From NCBI RefSeq assembly GCF_000758685.1, contig NZ_CP009286.1:3812501-3876500 (forward strand): a DNA stretch of 64,000 nucleotides, read 5' to 3'. The position numbers were made by a program, and so were the translations under genes. The notes beneath the pieces were generated by a model. The model saw only the letters and a list, made by a program, of their open reading frames with translations, made no database searches and had not been told where the DNA came from. The stretch comes from Paenibacillus stellifer (lineage in GTDB: Bacteria > Bacillota > Bacilli > Paenibacillales > Paenibacillaceae). This document shows, piece after piece, positions 19,742 through 28,339 of this stretch (positions are counted from its first letter, which is position 1; every line of letters starts with the position of its first letter).

Positions 19742-21043
19742 ATGAGAAAAAACGCATTTCGGGCTCTTTTGCTTGCTTTTTCGCTTGGAGCCACGGGATT
19801 ACTGTCTGCTTGCGGAGGAGATAACACAGCTGCGCCGGGAGCCACTGATAAGGCTGCAGCCACTAATGAAACAACCGCGTCAGCCGCACAGACGGTTACC
19901 ATCAGCTTCTTTCATTGGCGCGGTGAAGATGTCCCCGCTTTCAAGCCGATTATCGAGCAATTCGAGAAAGAAAATCCCGGGATTAAGGTAGAGATGCAGA
20001 CGATGCCGTCCGACCAGTATCAAACGACAGCACAGGCTAAAATTTCGGACGGCTCGGCTGGCGATGTCTTCACCTCGTTTCCCGGCGCACAGTTTGAGGT
20101 ATTTGCCAAAGCGGGACTGTTCACCGATTTGACAGGCCAACCGTTTCTGTCCAACTTTAATCCAGCGCTAATCGAGGCCGGAGCGAAAGACGGCAAGCAA
20201 CTAGCAGTCCCATACCAGCTTGTCTATAACGACCCGATCTACAATGTGAAGTTGTTTCAGAAATACGGTCTCGAACCGCCGAAGGATTGGGACGGATTCC
20301 TCGCGCTGTGCGCGAAGCTGAAGGAGAATGGGATTATCCCTATTGCCTTTGCCGGAGCGGACATCGGGCCTGGTCAATTCATGAATACGATGGTCATGAA
20401 CAACCTGCCTTCACCGGACGCACTCGCCAAAATCGAGACCGGTGAAGAGAAGCTGACCAATGATTGGTGGGTGAAGACACTGGGTCAGTTTAAAGAGCTA
20501 AATGACAAAGGATATTTTCAGCCGAACGCTCTAGGGACAAAAGATGCCGCAGCCGGAGCACTGTTCATCCAGGAGAAAGCGGCTATGCTGGCCAGCGGCT
20601 CATACCAGCTCGCTCAGAATAAGCAGCAGAATCCGAATCTGGAACAAAAGCTTCTGGCTCCGATTACAGTACCGGCAGATGAGGCCAAATACGAAGGCAT
20701 TCATACCAGCACTTTCCTGCTGGCGGTAAACAGCAAATCCAGTCATCCTAAAGAAGCGGAGAAGTTTCTGGAATTCCTGAGCCGCAAGGATATCGCTGGC
20801 CAATACGCTAATGCAACCGGACAGAATGTGACGGTCAAAGATGTGAAATACACAAGTCCGGAACTGCAGACCGTCAGCGAATGGAGCACCAAGAAGACGC
20901 TGTTCCAACCGCGCTTTACGATTACCAATGCCGACATTCAAAAGGCCGTCACTAGTTCAATCCAGTCGGTGCTTGGAGGCAAGTCGCCTGAAGATGCCGC
21001 CAAGGAAGCACAGGCTATCGCGGACCAGCAGATCGGACATTAG
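19742..21043 (+). CDS. ABC importer solute-binding lipoprotein, sugar type
   Basis: A 433-residue extracellular binding protein of the MalE-like family 1. Residues 1-24 are a lipoprotein signal ending LLSAC, so the protein is tethered to the membrane outer face by Cys24. The mature part starts with a Thr/Ala-rich linker and has the family pattern (TISFFHWRGEDVPAFKPIIEQFEKENPGI cut: FHWRGED, FEKENPGIKVEM, KDWDGFLALCAKLKENGI). GGGGAGG precedes the ATG. It begins the cassette with two permeases, a radical-SAM protein and a flavin split-barrel protein. Substrate unknown. Confidence 0.93.
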   Translation: MRKNAFRALLLAFSLGATGLLSACGGDNTAAPGATDKAAATNETTASAAQTVTISFFHWRGEDVPAFKPIIEQFEKENPGIKVEMQTMPSDQYQTTAQAKISDGSAGDVFTSFPGAQFEVFAKAGLFTDLTGQPFLSNFNPALIEAGAKDGKQLAVPYQLVYNDPIYNVKLFQKYGLEPPKDWDGFLALCAKLKENGIIPIAFAGADIGPGQFMNTMVMNNLPSPDALAKIETGEEKLTNDWWVKTLGQFKELNDKGYFQPNALGTKDAAAGALFIQEKAAMLASGSYQLAQNKQQNPNLEQKLLAPITVPADEAKYEGIHTSTFLLAVNSKSSHPKEAEKFLEFLSRKDIAGQYANATGQNVTVKDVKYTSPELQTVSEWSTKKTLFQPRFTITNADIQKAVTSSIQSVLGGKSPEDAAKEAQAIADQQIGH

Positions 21044-21045
21044 GC

Positions 21046-21918
21046 ATGCGGAAGCCCTTCCTGCTCTGGATATTTGTTCTGCCCGGCCTGTTGCTCTATG
21101 GGATCGTATTCCTGTATCCGACCTTTTCGGGGCTTCTGTACTCGTTCACGGATTGGGACGGCATTTCCGCAACCTTTCATTATGTCGGAGCAGGGAATTA
21201 TGCCACGGTACTGAAGAGCATTCTTTTCCGGAAAGCACTGCTGAACAATGTTAAATTTATGATCGTCGTTGCCTTGGCGCAAACCGGACTTGCTCTTGTC
21301 CTGGCTCTCCTGCTCGTCAAAAAAACGCGGGTCCGCGTGTTTCTGCGCACACTGTTCTTCTTCCCGGCCATTCTGTCCAACGTATCCGTCGGATTGATCT
21401 GGTCATTCGTCTACGATCCCTCAATCGGTCTGATACAGGCGGTCGTGAACCGGATCGGTCTTGGACATTCGGCACTTAATTGGATTGGAAATGAGCATTA
21501 CGCCATTTACGCGGTCGCCGCCGTGCAGATCTGGGCTCATACCGGGCAAATGGCAATCGTCTTCATCGCCGGACTTGGCGGTATCCCTGCTGAATTGCAC
21601 GAAGCGGCAGTCATTGACGGCGGAAGCCGTTGGACGGTCTTCCGGAAAGTGACCTGGCCGTTGCTGGCGCCTTCCGCGGCAATTGTTCTTGCGTACACCA
21701 CGATCCAGTCCTTTAAAGCGTTCGATCTGATCTTCACGATGACGGACGGAGGTCCGAATTACGCAACGGAAATCCTGACCACCTATATTTACCATCTGGC
21801 GTTCTCCAGCTATCACTTCGGCGAAGCCTCAGCCGCCTCCGTTCTTTTCCTGTCACTGGTTGCTCTGATTACTTTCCTTCAATTCAAGGCGCTGGGAGCG
21901 GGCCGGACTTCTTATTAA
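21046..21918 (+). CDS. ABC importer permease, MalF type
   Basis: A 290-residue membrane protein with six spans. The EAA loop is seen as ELHEAAVIDGGSRWTVFRKVTWPLL near residue 185-210, where the cytoplasmic ATPase docks. It begins two bases after the binding-protein stop, so translation is coupled. It would form a heterodimer with the next gene. No ATPase gene is present; CUT1 importers of Firmicutes often share a general ATPase such as MsmX. Confidence 0.93.
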   Translation: MRKPFLLWIFVLPGLLLYGIVFLYPTFSGLLYSFTDWDGISATFHYVGAGNYATVLKSILFRKALLNNVKFMIVVALAQTGLALVLALLLVKKTRVRVFLRTLFFFPAILSNVSVGLIWSFVYDPSIGLIQAVVNRIGLGHSALNWIGNEHYAIYAVAAVQIWAHTGQMAIVFIAGLGGIPAELHEAAVIDGGSRWTVFRKVTWPLLAPSAAIVLAYTTIQSFKAFDLIFTMTDGGPNYATEILTTYIYHLAFSSYHFGEASAASVLFLSLVALITFLQFKALGAGRTSY

Positions 21919-21942
21919 TCGTACAGGAGGTGCACTTTCCCC

Positions 21943-22767
21943 TTGAGCCGCACATTCAGCAAGACGCTAGGCGGCGGCATTCTGACATTGTACGCCTTTA
22001 TTGTTGCAGCGCCTTTGTATTTCGTAGCGGCATCTGCGTTTAAAGGATCGGTCGGCTTCTTCGCCAATCCTCTGGGATTGCCTAGACCGTTCACGCTGGA
22101 CAACTTCACCGGCGTTCTTCAAGGCCAGCCGATGCTGCGCTATTTCCTTAACACCGTGCTGGTCACAGCCGGAACGCTGATGTCGGCACTGCTTCTCGGG
22201 AGCCTGATCTCGTACGCAATCTTCCGGTTAGGCGGTCGAAGCGGTTCGGTACTGTTCTCCCTGTTTGCAGCCGGATTGATCGTTCCTTCGCAGGTGAATA
22301 TGCTGCCGCTCTATGCTCTGGTCCGGCAAGTCGGCGGATCTGACCGATTGTTTAGTCTGGTCATAGTATCCGCCTCCACACTTCTTCCCCTCACCGTGTT
22401 TATGCTGACCGGGTTTATGAAATTACTGAGCAGAGAGCTTATGGAGGCGGGATGCTTGGACGGCTGCAGAGAGTGGACACTCTTCTGGCGTATCGCACTG
22501 CCGCTGACCGCCCCTTCCATTGCAGCGACCGCCGCTTTTTTACTTGTAATCGTATGGAATGACTTGCTGATGCCCATGCTCCTGCTCAGCAGCAAGTCCA
22601 AGCTGACCCTTCCACTTGCGCTGCTGGAATTCCGGGGCGAATATGTGACCAATTATCCCATGCTATTAGCAGGCATTCTAATGACCGCTCTTCCATTAGC
22701 TATTGTCTTTGTTCTTCTTCAGCCCTATTTCGTAACCGGCTTGACCGAAGGAGCGCTTAAAGGATAA
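21943..22767 (+). CDS. ABC importer permease, MalG type
   Basis: A 274-residue membrane protein with six spans and the EAA motif ELMEAGCLDGCREWTLFWRI near residue 165. It starts with TTG at 21943, with AGGAGGTG 12 bases upstream. Partner of the preceding permease in the same importer. Followed after 36 bases by the radical-SAM gene. Confidence 0.92.
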   Translation: MSRTFSKTLGGGILTLYAFIVAAPLYFVAASAFKGSVGFFANPLGLPRPFTLDNFTGVLQGQPMLRYFLNTVLVTAGTLMSALLLGSLISYAIFRLGGRSGSVLFSLFAAGLIVPSQVNMLPLYALVRQVGGSDRLFSLVIVSASTLLPLTVFMLTGFMKLLSRELMEAGCLDGCREWTLFWRIALPLTAPSIAATAAFLLVIVWNDLLMPMLLLSSKSKLTLPLALLEFRGEYVTNYPMLLAGILMTALPLAIVFVLLQPYFVTGLTEGALKG

Positions 22768-22803
22768 ATGCAGTACCCATTTTGAAGCGAGGTGCTAATC
22801 ATT

Positions 22804-24066
22804 ATGAACACTCTTTCTAGCAGTCCCGCCGGACCCCCACGGGAGCTGACATTACAAGAAGTCATTCGAAAGTATCATGATGTTTCTCCATTTGCCATTA
22901 TTAAAGCCGATGTTACCCGCAGATCCCTATCATACACCGAAAAAGCACTGCGAGCAGTGGACCCGAGAATACATCAGTACGAGCAGCGGGTCTTAATCGG
23001 TTCGAACGGAGATGATCAGGCCGCTGTACCGGTCGCTCTTACTTTAAGAGACGGGAGTTCCATCATTGCCATGCCTTCAAGAACAGCGACGAATCCCTAT
23101 GTCGTAGATGAAATTGACGGCAGGCTTTGGCTTACTGACAAGGGCGAAGCAGTCGAAGAAGTTGAGTATTGGTATAAACCCGCCTACTACGATCAATTTA
23201 CCAGCGCCGGCACTCCAATGTGGCAGGTCGCCTCAGCCCGGCCGCAGCGGATCGACATTGATCCGAACAGCCATTGCGAATTTTGGAACAAGGGCGGAGG
23301 CTGCAAGTTCTGCAATATCAACGCCAACTCGGCTAAGAGCCATAAGGAACGGAATATCGCCAAACGGCTGTCACCCCGGGATGTTTACGAGACGGTCAGA
23401 GAAGCACTGAAGGAGCCGGGAGCTTTCACCAATCTCAAGATGAGCTCAGGTTCGATCCTGAGCGGCGAGCAACTTCTGGATGATGAGGTTGATATGTATA
23501 TCGAAATGCTCCAAGCCGCCGGAGAGAATTTCAAAACCAAGAAATTCCCAAGCACGATCGTTGCGTCAGCTTTCAGCGAGAAGCAATTGGCCCGGCTGTA
23601 TGAGAATACAGGTCTTCTTACCTATACTTCCGATATCGAAATACCAAACGAAGCGCTGTTCGCCTGGATCTGTAAAGGGAAGCATGAGAAAGTTGGGTAT
23701 CAGGAATGGAAGCGGCGCATTATAGCGGCGGTCGATATTTTTGGGCCTGGGAATGTAAGCACAGGGATTGTCGGAGGTTGCGAGACGGCACAGCCGCATG
23801 GCTTTCAGAATGAGAGTGAAGCGTTAAAAGCCGTGCTTGAAGAAGCGGAGGATTTTGCCAGCAGGGGCGTGAGCGTGGTTCATACAGTCTGGGTACCGAT
23901 GCATGGCTCGGCTTTCCATAAACAGAAGACTCCGTCGCTCGAATATTATGCTCAATTAGCCAAAGGGCTGCATAATCTGCGCCGTAAATACAAGCTGAAC
24001 ATCGATATGGACAATTACAGAAAATGCGGAAATCATCCCGATACTGATCTGGACCGGGTAATTTAA
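22804..24066 (+). CDS. radical-SAM family protein with CX8CX2C motif
   Basis: A 420-residue protein that looks like a SAM-dependent radical enzyme. The likely cluster cysteines are in CEFWNKGGGCKFCN (about residue 157-170), a CX8CX2C spacing instead of the usual CX3CX2C. Later segments KMSSGSILSGEQ, TIVASAFS and SDIEIPNEALF fit the strands of a radical-SAM barrel, and GIVGGCETAQPHGF adds another Cys. The start at 22804 follows AGCGAGGTG; an upstream GTG at 22792 is less likely. It lies between a sugar-type ABC importer and a flavin split-barrel protein in one direction, so the imported compound or a derivative may be its substrate. The reaction is unknown. Confidence 0.75.
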   Translation: MNTLSSSPAGPPRELTLQEVIRKYHDVSPFAIIKADVTRRSLSYTEKALRAVDPRIHQYEQRVLIGSNGDDQAAVPVALTLRDGSSIIAMPSRTATNPYVVDEIDGRLWLTDKGEAVEEVEYWYKPAYYDQFTSAGTPMWQVASARPQRIDIDPNSHCEFWNKGGGCKFCNINANSAKSHKERNIAKRLSPRDVYETVREALKEPGAFTNLKMSSGSILSGEQLLDDEVDMYIEMLQAAGENFKTKKFPSTIVASAFSEKQLARLYENTGLLTYTSDIEIPNEALFAWICKGKHEKVGYQEWKRRIIAAVDIFGPGNVSTGIVGGCETAQPHGFQNESEALKAVLEEAEDFASRGVSVVHTVWVPMHGSAFHKQKTPSLEYYAQLAKGLHNLRRKYKLNIDMDNYRKCGNHPDTDLDRVI

Positions 24067-24100
24067 TACAGGTGGATCTTAGTTTTGTAGGAGGAGTAAA

Positions 24101-24562
24101 ATGACTATTCAATTGAACGATGACATTAGGGGACTTCTGCTGAATCCCTCGATACTCAAAGTGTTAGCAACAACTGACGCTGAGGGAGAACTCCATGTTC
24201 TGTCGGATTCATCCATTACGCTTAACAGTTACGGACAGATCATCTATTTGGAACGTATTGAGACTTCGCAGAGCAACTCAAATCTCGTATCCTCCCTCTG
24301 GTTCAAGCGCCTGGTTGCCTTGTATGTTACAAATGGCGATGACGCTTATTTGATAAAAGGATACCCCATCCGGTCGATCATCAGCGGCCCCCAATTCAAA
24401 CAGTATTACAAAGAGACCCTAGCGCGTAATCCCGATGACGATCTGTCCACGGTATGGATAATCGAGCCGGACGAAATCGTTAACGAGTCCTACGAATTCC
24501 GAAAAAAGAAGGAGCGCACAGAACACCCGCTTATCATGCACTTGGACCGGTTGGCCAAATAA
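24101..24562 (+). CDS. pyridoxamine 5'-phosphate oxidase-like split-barrel protein
   Basis: A 153-residue protein whose start (LLNPSILKVLATTDAEGELHV cut: ILKVLATTDAEGELHV) matches the first strands of the PPOx/flavin-reductase split-barrel fold, which usually binds FMN, F420 or haem. Central strands IIYLERIETSQSNSNL and RLVALYVTNGDDAYLIKGYP continue the barrel. GGAGGAG precedes the ATG. It is the last gene of the importer/radical-SAM cassette, 34 bases after the radical-SAM gene. A redox partner or product-handling role is inference. Confidence 0.78.
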   Translation: MTIQLNDDIRGLLLNPSILKVLATTDAEGELHVLSDSSITLNSYGQIIYLERIETSQSNSNLVSSLWFKRLVALYVTNGDDAYLIKGYPIRSIISGPQFKQYYKETLARNPDDDLSTVWIIEPDEIVNESYEFRKKKERTEHPLIMHLDRLAK

Positions 24563-24582
24563 TCAATTAAAAGCTGAACACC

Positions 24583-24614
24583 AAACAGACGCCGTTTCCG
24601 GCGCCTGTTTTCTC
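24583..24614 (+). terminator. terminator of the importer/radical-SAM cassette
   Basis: Stem AAACAGACGCCG / CGGCGCCTGTTT with one mismatch and the tail TTTTCTC, 20 bases after the last stop. Confidence 0.7.
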
Positions 24615-24638
24615 TTCACGGACATAAGTATTCCGCTG

Positions 24639-24728
24639 CTATTCTACCCACTTTGCCTATTCTACCCACTTTGCCTATTCTACCCACGTCTGCTATTCTA
24701 CCCACGTCTGCTATTCTACCCACGTTTC
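24639..24728 (-). repeat. five 18-bp tandem copies of the hxlR stop region
   Basis: Five units CTATTCTACCCACKTYTG-type (plus strand) at 24639, 24657, 24675, 24693 and 24711. Read on the minus strand, each unit is six codons long and ends TGG GTA GAA TAG in the same frame, so the last codons and the stop of the regulator gene are repeated four more times after the real stop. Confidence 0.9.
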
Positions 24729-25028
24729 GGCCCAGCTCTGAATCTGCTTCATGACCGGCTCCAGCGCGCGGCCTTTCTCTGTCAGCTCATACTCGATGCG
24801 CACCGGGGTCTCCGGGTATACGTGCCGGACCAGTATGCCTTCACTCTCCAGATCCTTCATGCGCTCCGACAGCATTTTATCGCTCATCAGAGGAATCAGG
24901 CCGGAGATATCCTTGAAACGCTTCGGTCCGCTCATCAGCGTCTGGATAATGAGGCCGTTCCACCGTTTGCCCAAAAATGAGAAAGCCGACTCAAATCGCG
25001 GACACATCGTTAATTGATGCTGCTCCAT
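24711..25028 (-). CDS. HxlR-family transcriptional regulator
   Basis: A 105-residue winged-helix regulator. Family marks are CPRFESAFSFLGKRWNGLII, then GPKRFKDISGLIP and the recognition helix region MSDKMLSERMKDLE, with YELTEKGRALEPV near the end. These regulators often answer reactive electrophiles, with Cys near residue 9 (MCPRF) as a sensor candidate. The end WAETWVE and stop lie within an 18-bp tandem repeat, so the present C-terminus may be a product of repeat expansion. Target genes unknown. Confidence 0.92.
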   Translation of the reverse strand: MEQHQLTMCPRFESAFSFLGKRWNGLIIQTLMSGPKRFKDISGLIPLMSDKMLSERMKDLESEGILVRHVYPETPVRIEYELTEKGRALEPVMKQIQSWAETWVE

Positions 25029-25125
25029 TGTTCTTCACCTCTCGCTTAAGAAAAACTTACGTTTAGTTAGTATATATAATTTTAGCATATTTCGTCCCCG
25101 CTGAACAATGTCTGCCAAAAAAAGT

Positions 25126-25428
25126 TTATTTTCGGGCGGATATCGCTTCGGATACGATAAATGCCAGGTCTTCATTGCCGAACATTGAGAGTACGCCAAG
25201 CACAGTATCATCGGGGATCTCCCCGGCTTCCTCCTTCGATACGGTCAGTTCCAGAGCCCTGGCCAGACGCTCATTGCCAGCCTGATCGGGATAGGCTTGA
25301 AGGTAAAGAGCCTCCGGGTCGAGATCATGGTTGACGCACCACTGGGCGAAGACGAGAATCATCATATCCTCTTCCTGCCTGTAGCTCTCGATAATCTGAT
25401 CTTCCATCGCTTTCCGGTATTCGTCCAT
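25126..25428 (-). CDS. hypothetical acidic protein
   Basis: A 100-residue, acidic, helix-rich protein without signal or membrane span (starts MDEYRKAMEDQIIESYRQEE). GGAGG precedes the ATG. It lies 30 bases after the Gfo/Idh-type gene in the same direction and is probably in one transcript. I do not recognise the family. Confidence 0.7.
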   Translation of the reverse strand: MDEYRKAMEDQIIESYRQEEDMMILVFAQWCVNHDLDPEALYLQAYPDQAGNERLARALELTVSKEEAGEIPDDTVLGVLSMFGNEDLAFIVSEAISARK

Positions 25429-25458
25429 TTCTGCTGCCTCCTCCTGTTGGTTGCGGCC

Positions 25459-26391
25459 TCACGCCAGCTCTGCCGCAAGTCTGTGGGACGCGAGAACCTT
25501 GGATGCGGAAATTCGGCACAGCTCCGGCGTGTTCAAATGATCGAGAAAATGACGGACTGCTCCGTCAAAGCCGCGCCTCTGGAGAATCGTGTCCCAGCTT
25601 CCGAACCCGCGTACAGACTGGGCTCCGCCCCGCTCGGAGAGCACCGCCCGTTCCATGTCGGCCACTTCAGCCGACCGGCCTCCGCCGTGAAGCTCGAGCC
25701 TCTCCGAATCGGCGCCGGCGTCTCTCGTCATGCCGTACATGCCGGCAGCCCCGCCGTCCCAGCCGATCAGACCCGAGGCCTGAATGAGCCGTCCTTCGGA
25801 GTCACTGCGGAGATTTCCGCGCAGCAGCTCATAATCCTCTCCACCCAGCCATAGCAGCAGATCCAGCATATGAATCAGATCGTCATGAATCGTCTCCCTG
25901 CTGCTGATGCTCTGCTGGCCGGTCCGCTGCTTAAACGCCGAGCACTGGGTAATGCCGCCGGCTTCGCCGACCCACATCTTGGCTTCGGCATACAGCGGAG
26001 CAAACCGGCGGTTAAAACCGACCCCGAGCAGGAGTCCCTTGCTCTCCGCAAGGGCAGCCATGCTCTCCGATTCGCTCAAGCTGTATGATAAAGGCTTATC
26101 GACATACACCGAAATTCCCCGCTTCAGACACTGTGTCACCAACTCGTAATGGGCAGGTGTCGGAGCATGGATGAATACGGCGTCCAATTGCCAGCTCAGC
26201 AGTTCCTCCAGGCTGGTCGTTCCCCTCGGGAGCCGATAAGTATGTACCGTCTGTTCCACGGTGGATGAGGAAGAACTGAGGATGCCTTCTATACGTACTT
26301 CGTGCATCTGCGACAGCAGCGGGAGATACACTTTGCGGGCAATGCCGCCGATTCCCGCCAAAGCGATTTTGATCTGTGGTGAAGCGTTAAT
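25459..26391 (-). CDS. Gfo/Idh/MocA-family oxidoreductase
   Basis: A NAD(P)-dependent oxidoreductase of about 310 residues. The Rossmann motif AGIGGIARKVYLPLL is at the start, and the family pattern DKPLSYSLSESE (the EKP-like motif) is near 100. The first strand IKIALAGIGG needs codons before the first TTG (26361), and no ATG or GTG exists in that frame after the nearest stop. GGGGGAG lies just before ATT at 26391, so an unusual ATT start is possible; the conventional start would be TTG at 26361 and would lose the first strand. Substrate probably a sugar or inositol derivative, unknown. Confidence 0.82.
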   Translation of the reverse strand: MNASPQIKIALAGIGGIARKVYLPLLSQMHEVRIEGILSSSSSTVEQTVHTYRLPRGTTSLEELLSWQLDAVFIHAPTPAHYELVTQCLKRGISVYVDKPLSYSLSESESMAALAESKGLLLGVGFNRRFAPLYAEAKMWVGEAGGITQCSAFKQRTGQQSISSRETIHDDLIHMLDLLLWLGGEDYELLRGNLRSDSEGRLIQASGLIGWDGGAAGMYGMTRDAGADSERLELHGGGRSAEVADMERAVLSERGGAQSVRGFGSWDTILQRRGFDGAVRHFLDHLNTPELCRISASKVLASHRLAAELA

Positions 26392-26545
26392 AATCTCTCC
26401 CCCTTCCTGCGGATCTAACCGCCCATGTTAACAGTTCTCATGAAGCTATTATACAGTGTAAAGTCCATTCGACAATGAGCTTTCTTCTATTCTTGGACGT
26501 TTTTCAGTATGATGGTTGAAGAATTACGCGAAGGGACATATTACA

Positions 26546-27166
26546 ATGAGAAAATGGATGCTTGCGATCGCTTACGGCTTCGGCCTGACAGCGGTGTTTA
26601 TTTACCGGAATCCCCTATTGGACTGGCTCGGTGAAAGCGGCCATACCGGATACTCGTTGCTGGCAGCGACTGCGCTGGCGCTGTTTCCGGCTGTGCCCTA
26701 CAAAGCGGTGATCGGCCTGTTCGGTTATGTATACGGCAGTTTATTGGGAGGCGCCATGTGCTGGCTCGCCACAATGGCCGCCTCGGCGATTATGTACGGT
26801 GGCGTTCTGGCGATATTTCCGCAGCAGGGAAGAAAGGTTCTGGAGTCGGTTCCGGCGCTGGATTCCTTCACGGCCGCCGTCCAGCGCCGCCCGTTCGCTT
26901 CGGTGGCCGCGGCGCGTCTGCTGCCCGTCATTCCTCAGGCGGCGGTCAACGCATATGCAGCAGCGGCAGGCTTGCCCTTCTGGAGCTTTATGCTCGCCTC
27001 CGGGCTGGGCAAAATCCCCGGCATCGCCGTTTTTGCCTTTCTCGGAGGCAACGCCAAAGAGCATCCCTATGTGTCCGCAGGATTAACTGTTATATACCTG
27101 GGAGCGCTGCTCGTTCTCGTTATGATTCTAAAAAGCGGCGGTTTCAGATGGAAAGCGAAGGGGTAA
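26546..27166 (+). CDS. TVP38/TMEM64-type VTT membrane protein
   Basis: A 206-residue integral membrane protein of the VTT (SNARE-associated/DedA-related) superfamily, with a span at the N-terminus, the re-entrant segments ALFPAVPYKAVIGLFGYVYG and ARLLPVIPQAAVNAYAAA, and C-terminal spans. Members are thought to move lipids or ions. AAGGGA precedes the ATG at 26546; a TTG 30 bases upstream is not supported. It is divergent from the Gfo/Idh gene. Confidence 0.85.
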   Translation: MRKWMLAIAYGFGLTAVFIYRNPLLDWLGESGHTGYSLLAATALALFPAVPYKAVIGLFGYVYGSLLGGAMCWLATMAASAIMYGGVLAIFPQQGRKVLESVPALDSFTAAVQRRPFASVAAARLLPVIPQAAVNAYAAAAGLPFWSFMLASGLGKIPGIAVFAFLGGNAKEHPYVSAGLTVIYLGALLVLVMILKSGGFRWKAKG

Positions 27167-27280
27167 CGAAAAGGAGCAATGCCGCACGGTCGCCTTTCCA
27201 GTCATAATTGGCGCATCGCACAACAATGAATTATACTTTAATTGTGATCTATTTAATTGCTTTTTAGGAGGGATTCATAT

Positions 27281-28276
27281 ATGAGCGAGCTACAGGCAAA
27301 TCCTTCAGGCTCCCGTCCTGACGGTTCCCGCGCGGAAAAAGCGACATTCGCAGGCGGCTGCTTCTGGTGCATGGTCTCCCCGTTTGAAGAGCTGCCGGGT
27401 ATTCTGTCCGTTGTCTCCGGCTATACCGGCGGCCATACCGAGAATCCGACATATGAGGAAGTCTGCTCCGAGACGACGGGCCATGCCGAAGCGGTCCAGA
27501 TTACATTCGATCCCGACATTTTCCCTTACAGCCGGCTGCTTGAGCTGTTCTGGCAGCAGATCGATCCGACCGATGCCGGAGGCCAGTTCCATGACCGAGG
27601 CTCTTCCTACCGGACGGCTATTTTCTACCACACCGAAGCTCAGCGCAAGGAGGCCGAAGCCTCCAAGATTGCTGTTCAGAACAGCGGCCGCTTCCCGGGA
27701 CCGGTCGTAACGGAAATTGTGCCTGCAGCAGCCTTTTACCCGGCGGAGGAATATCATCAGGGCTATCACCGCAAAAATCCCGGCCATTACAAGCGCTACC
27801 GCAAAGCCTCCGGCCGTGAAGCCTTTATCGAGAGCCATTGGAAGCATAATGAGGACAAGACCAGCTTGAAAAAGCGGCTGACGCCGCTGCAGTATGAGGT
27901 CACGCAGAACAGCGCGACGGAATCTCCCTTCCACAACGAGTTCTGGGATCACCACGGCGACGGCATCTATGTGGATATCGTCTCCGGCGAGCCGCTGTTC
28001 AGCTCCAGAGACAAATACGATTCCGGCTGCGGCTGGCCGAGCTTCACCCGTCCTCTCCGCGAATATTCCGTCAAGGAGAAGACGGACCTCAGCCACATGA
28101 TGATCCGTACCGAGGTCCGGAGCCGGGAAGCCGACTCGCATCTCGGCCACGTCTTTCCGGACGGTCCGGGACCGAACGGGCTGCGCTACTGCATCAACTC
28201 CGCCGCCCTGCGGTTCGTTCCGAAGGAAGAGCTGGAGAAGGAAGGCTACGGCGAGTACCGGGTTTTGTTTGAGTAA
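27281..28276 (+). CDS. msrAB: peptide-methionine sulfoxide reductase MsrA-MsrB fusion
   Basis: Repairs oxidised methionine in proteins, both S and R forms. The 331-residue fusion has MsrA at about 18-175 (catalytic Cys in GGCFWC) and MsrB at about 195-325 ([10 protein letters not shown] and [24 protein letters not shown] cut: [17 protein letters not shown] with the catalytic Cys). MsrB lacks the two CxxC zinc pairs, as in several Firmicutes. AGGAGGG precedes the ATG at 27281. Cytoplasmic, no signal peptide. A terminator follows. Confidence 0.96.
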   Translation: MSELQANPSGSRPDGSRAEKATFAGGCFWCMVSPFEELPGILSVVSGYTGGHTENPTYEEVCSETTGHAEAVQITFDPDIFPYSRLLELFWQQIDPTDAGGQFHDRGSSYRTAIFYHTEAQRKEAEASKIAVQNSGRFPGPVVTEIVPAAAFYPAEEYHQGYHRKNPGHYKRYRKASGREAFIESHWKHNEDKTSLKKRLTPLQYEVTQNSATESPFHNEFWDHHGDGIYVDIVSGEPLFSSRDKYDSGCGWPSFTRPLREYSVKEKTDLSHMMIRTEVRSREADSHLGHVFPDGPGPNGLRYCINSAALRFVPKEELEKEGYGEYRVLFE

Positions 28277-28290
28277 AAGATTATAGCGCT

Positions 28291-28330
28291 AAAAAACCTC
28301 CCGTCAGATTAACTGGCAGGGAGGTTTTTC
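28291..28330. terminator. bidirectional terminator
   Basis: Stem AAAAACCTCCC / GGGAGGTTTTT between the converging msrAB and lipoprotein genes; T-runs on both sides. Confidence 0.85.
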
Positions 28331-28339
28331 GTAAGTGCC

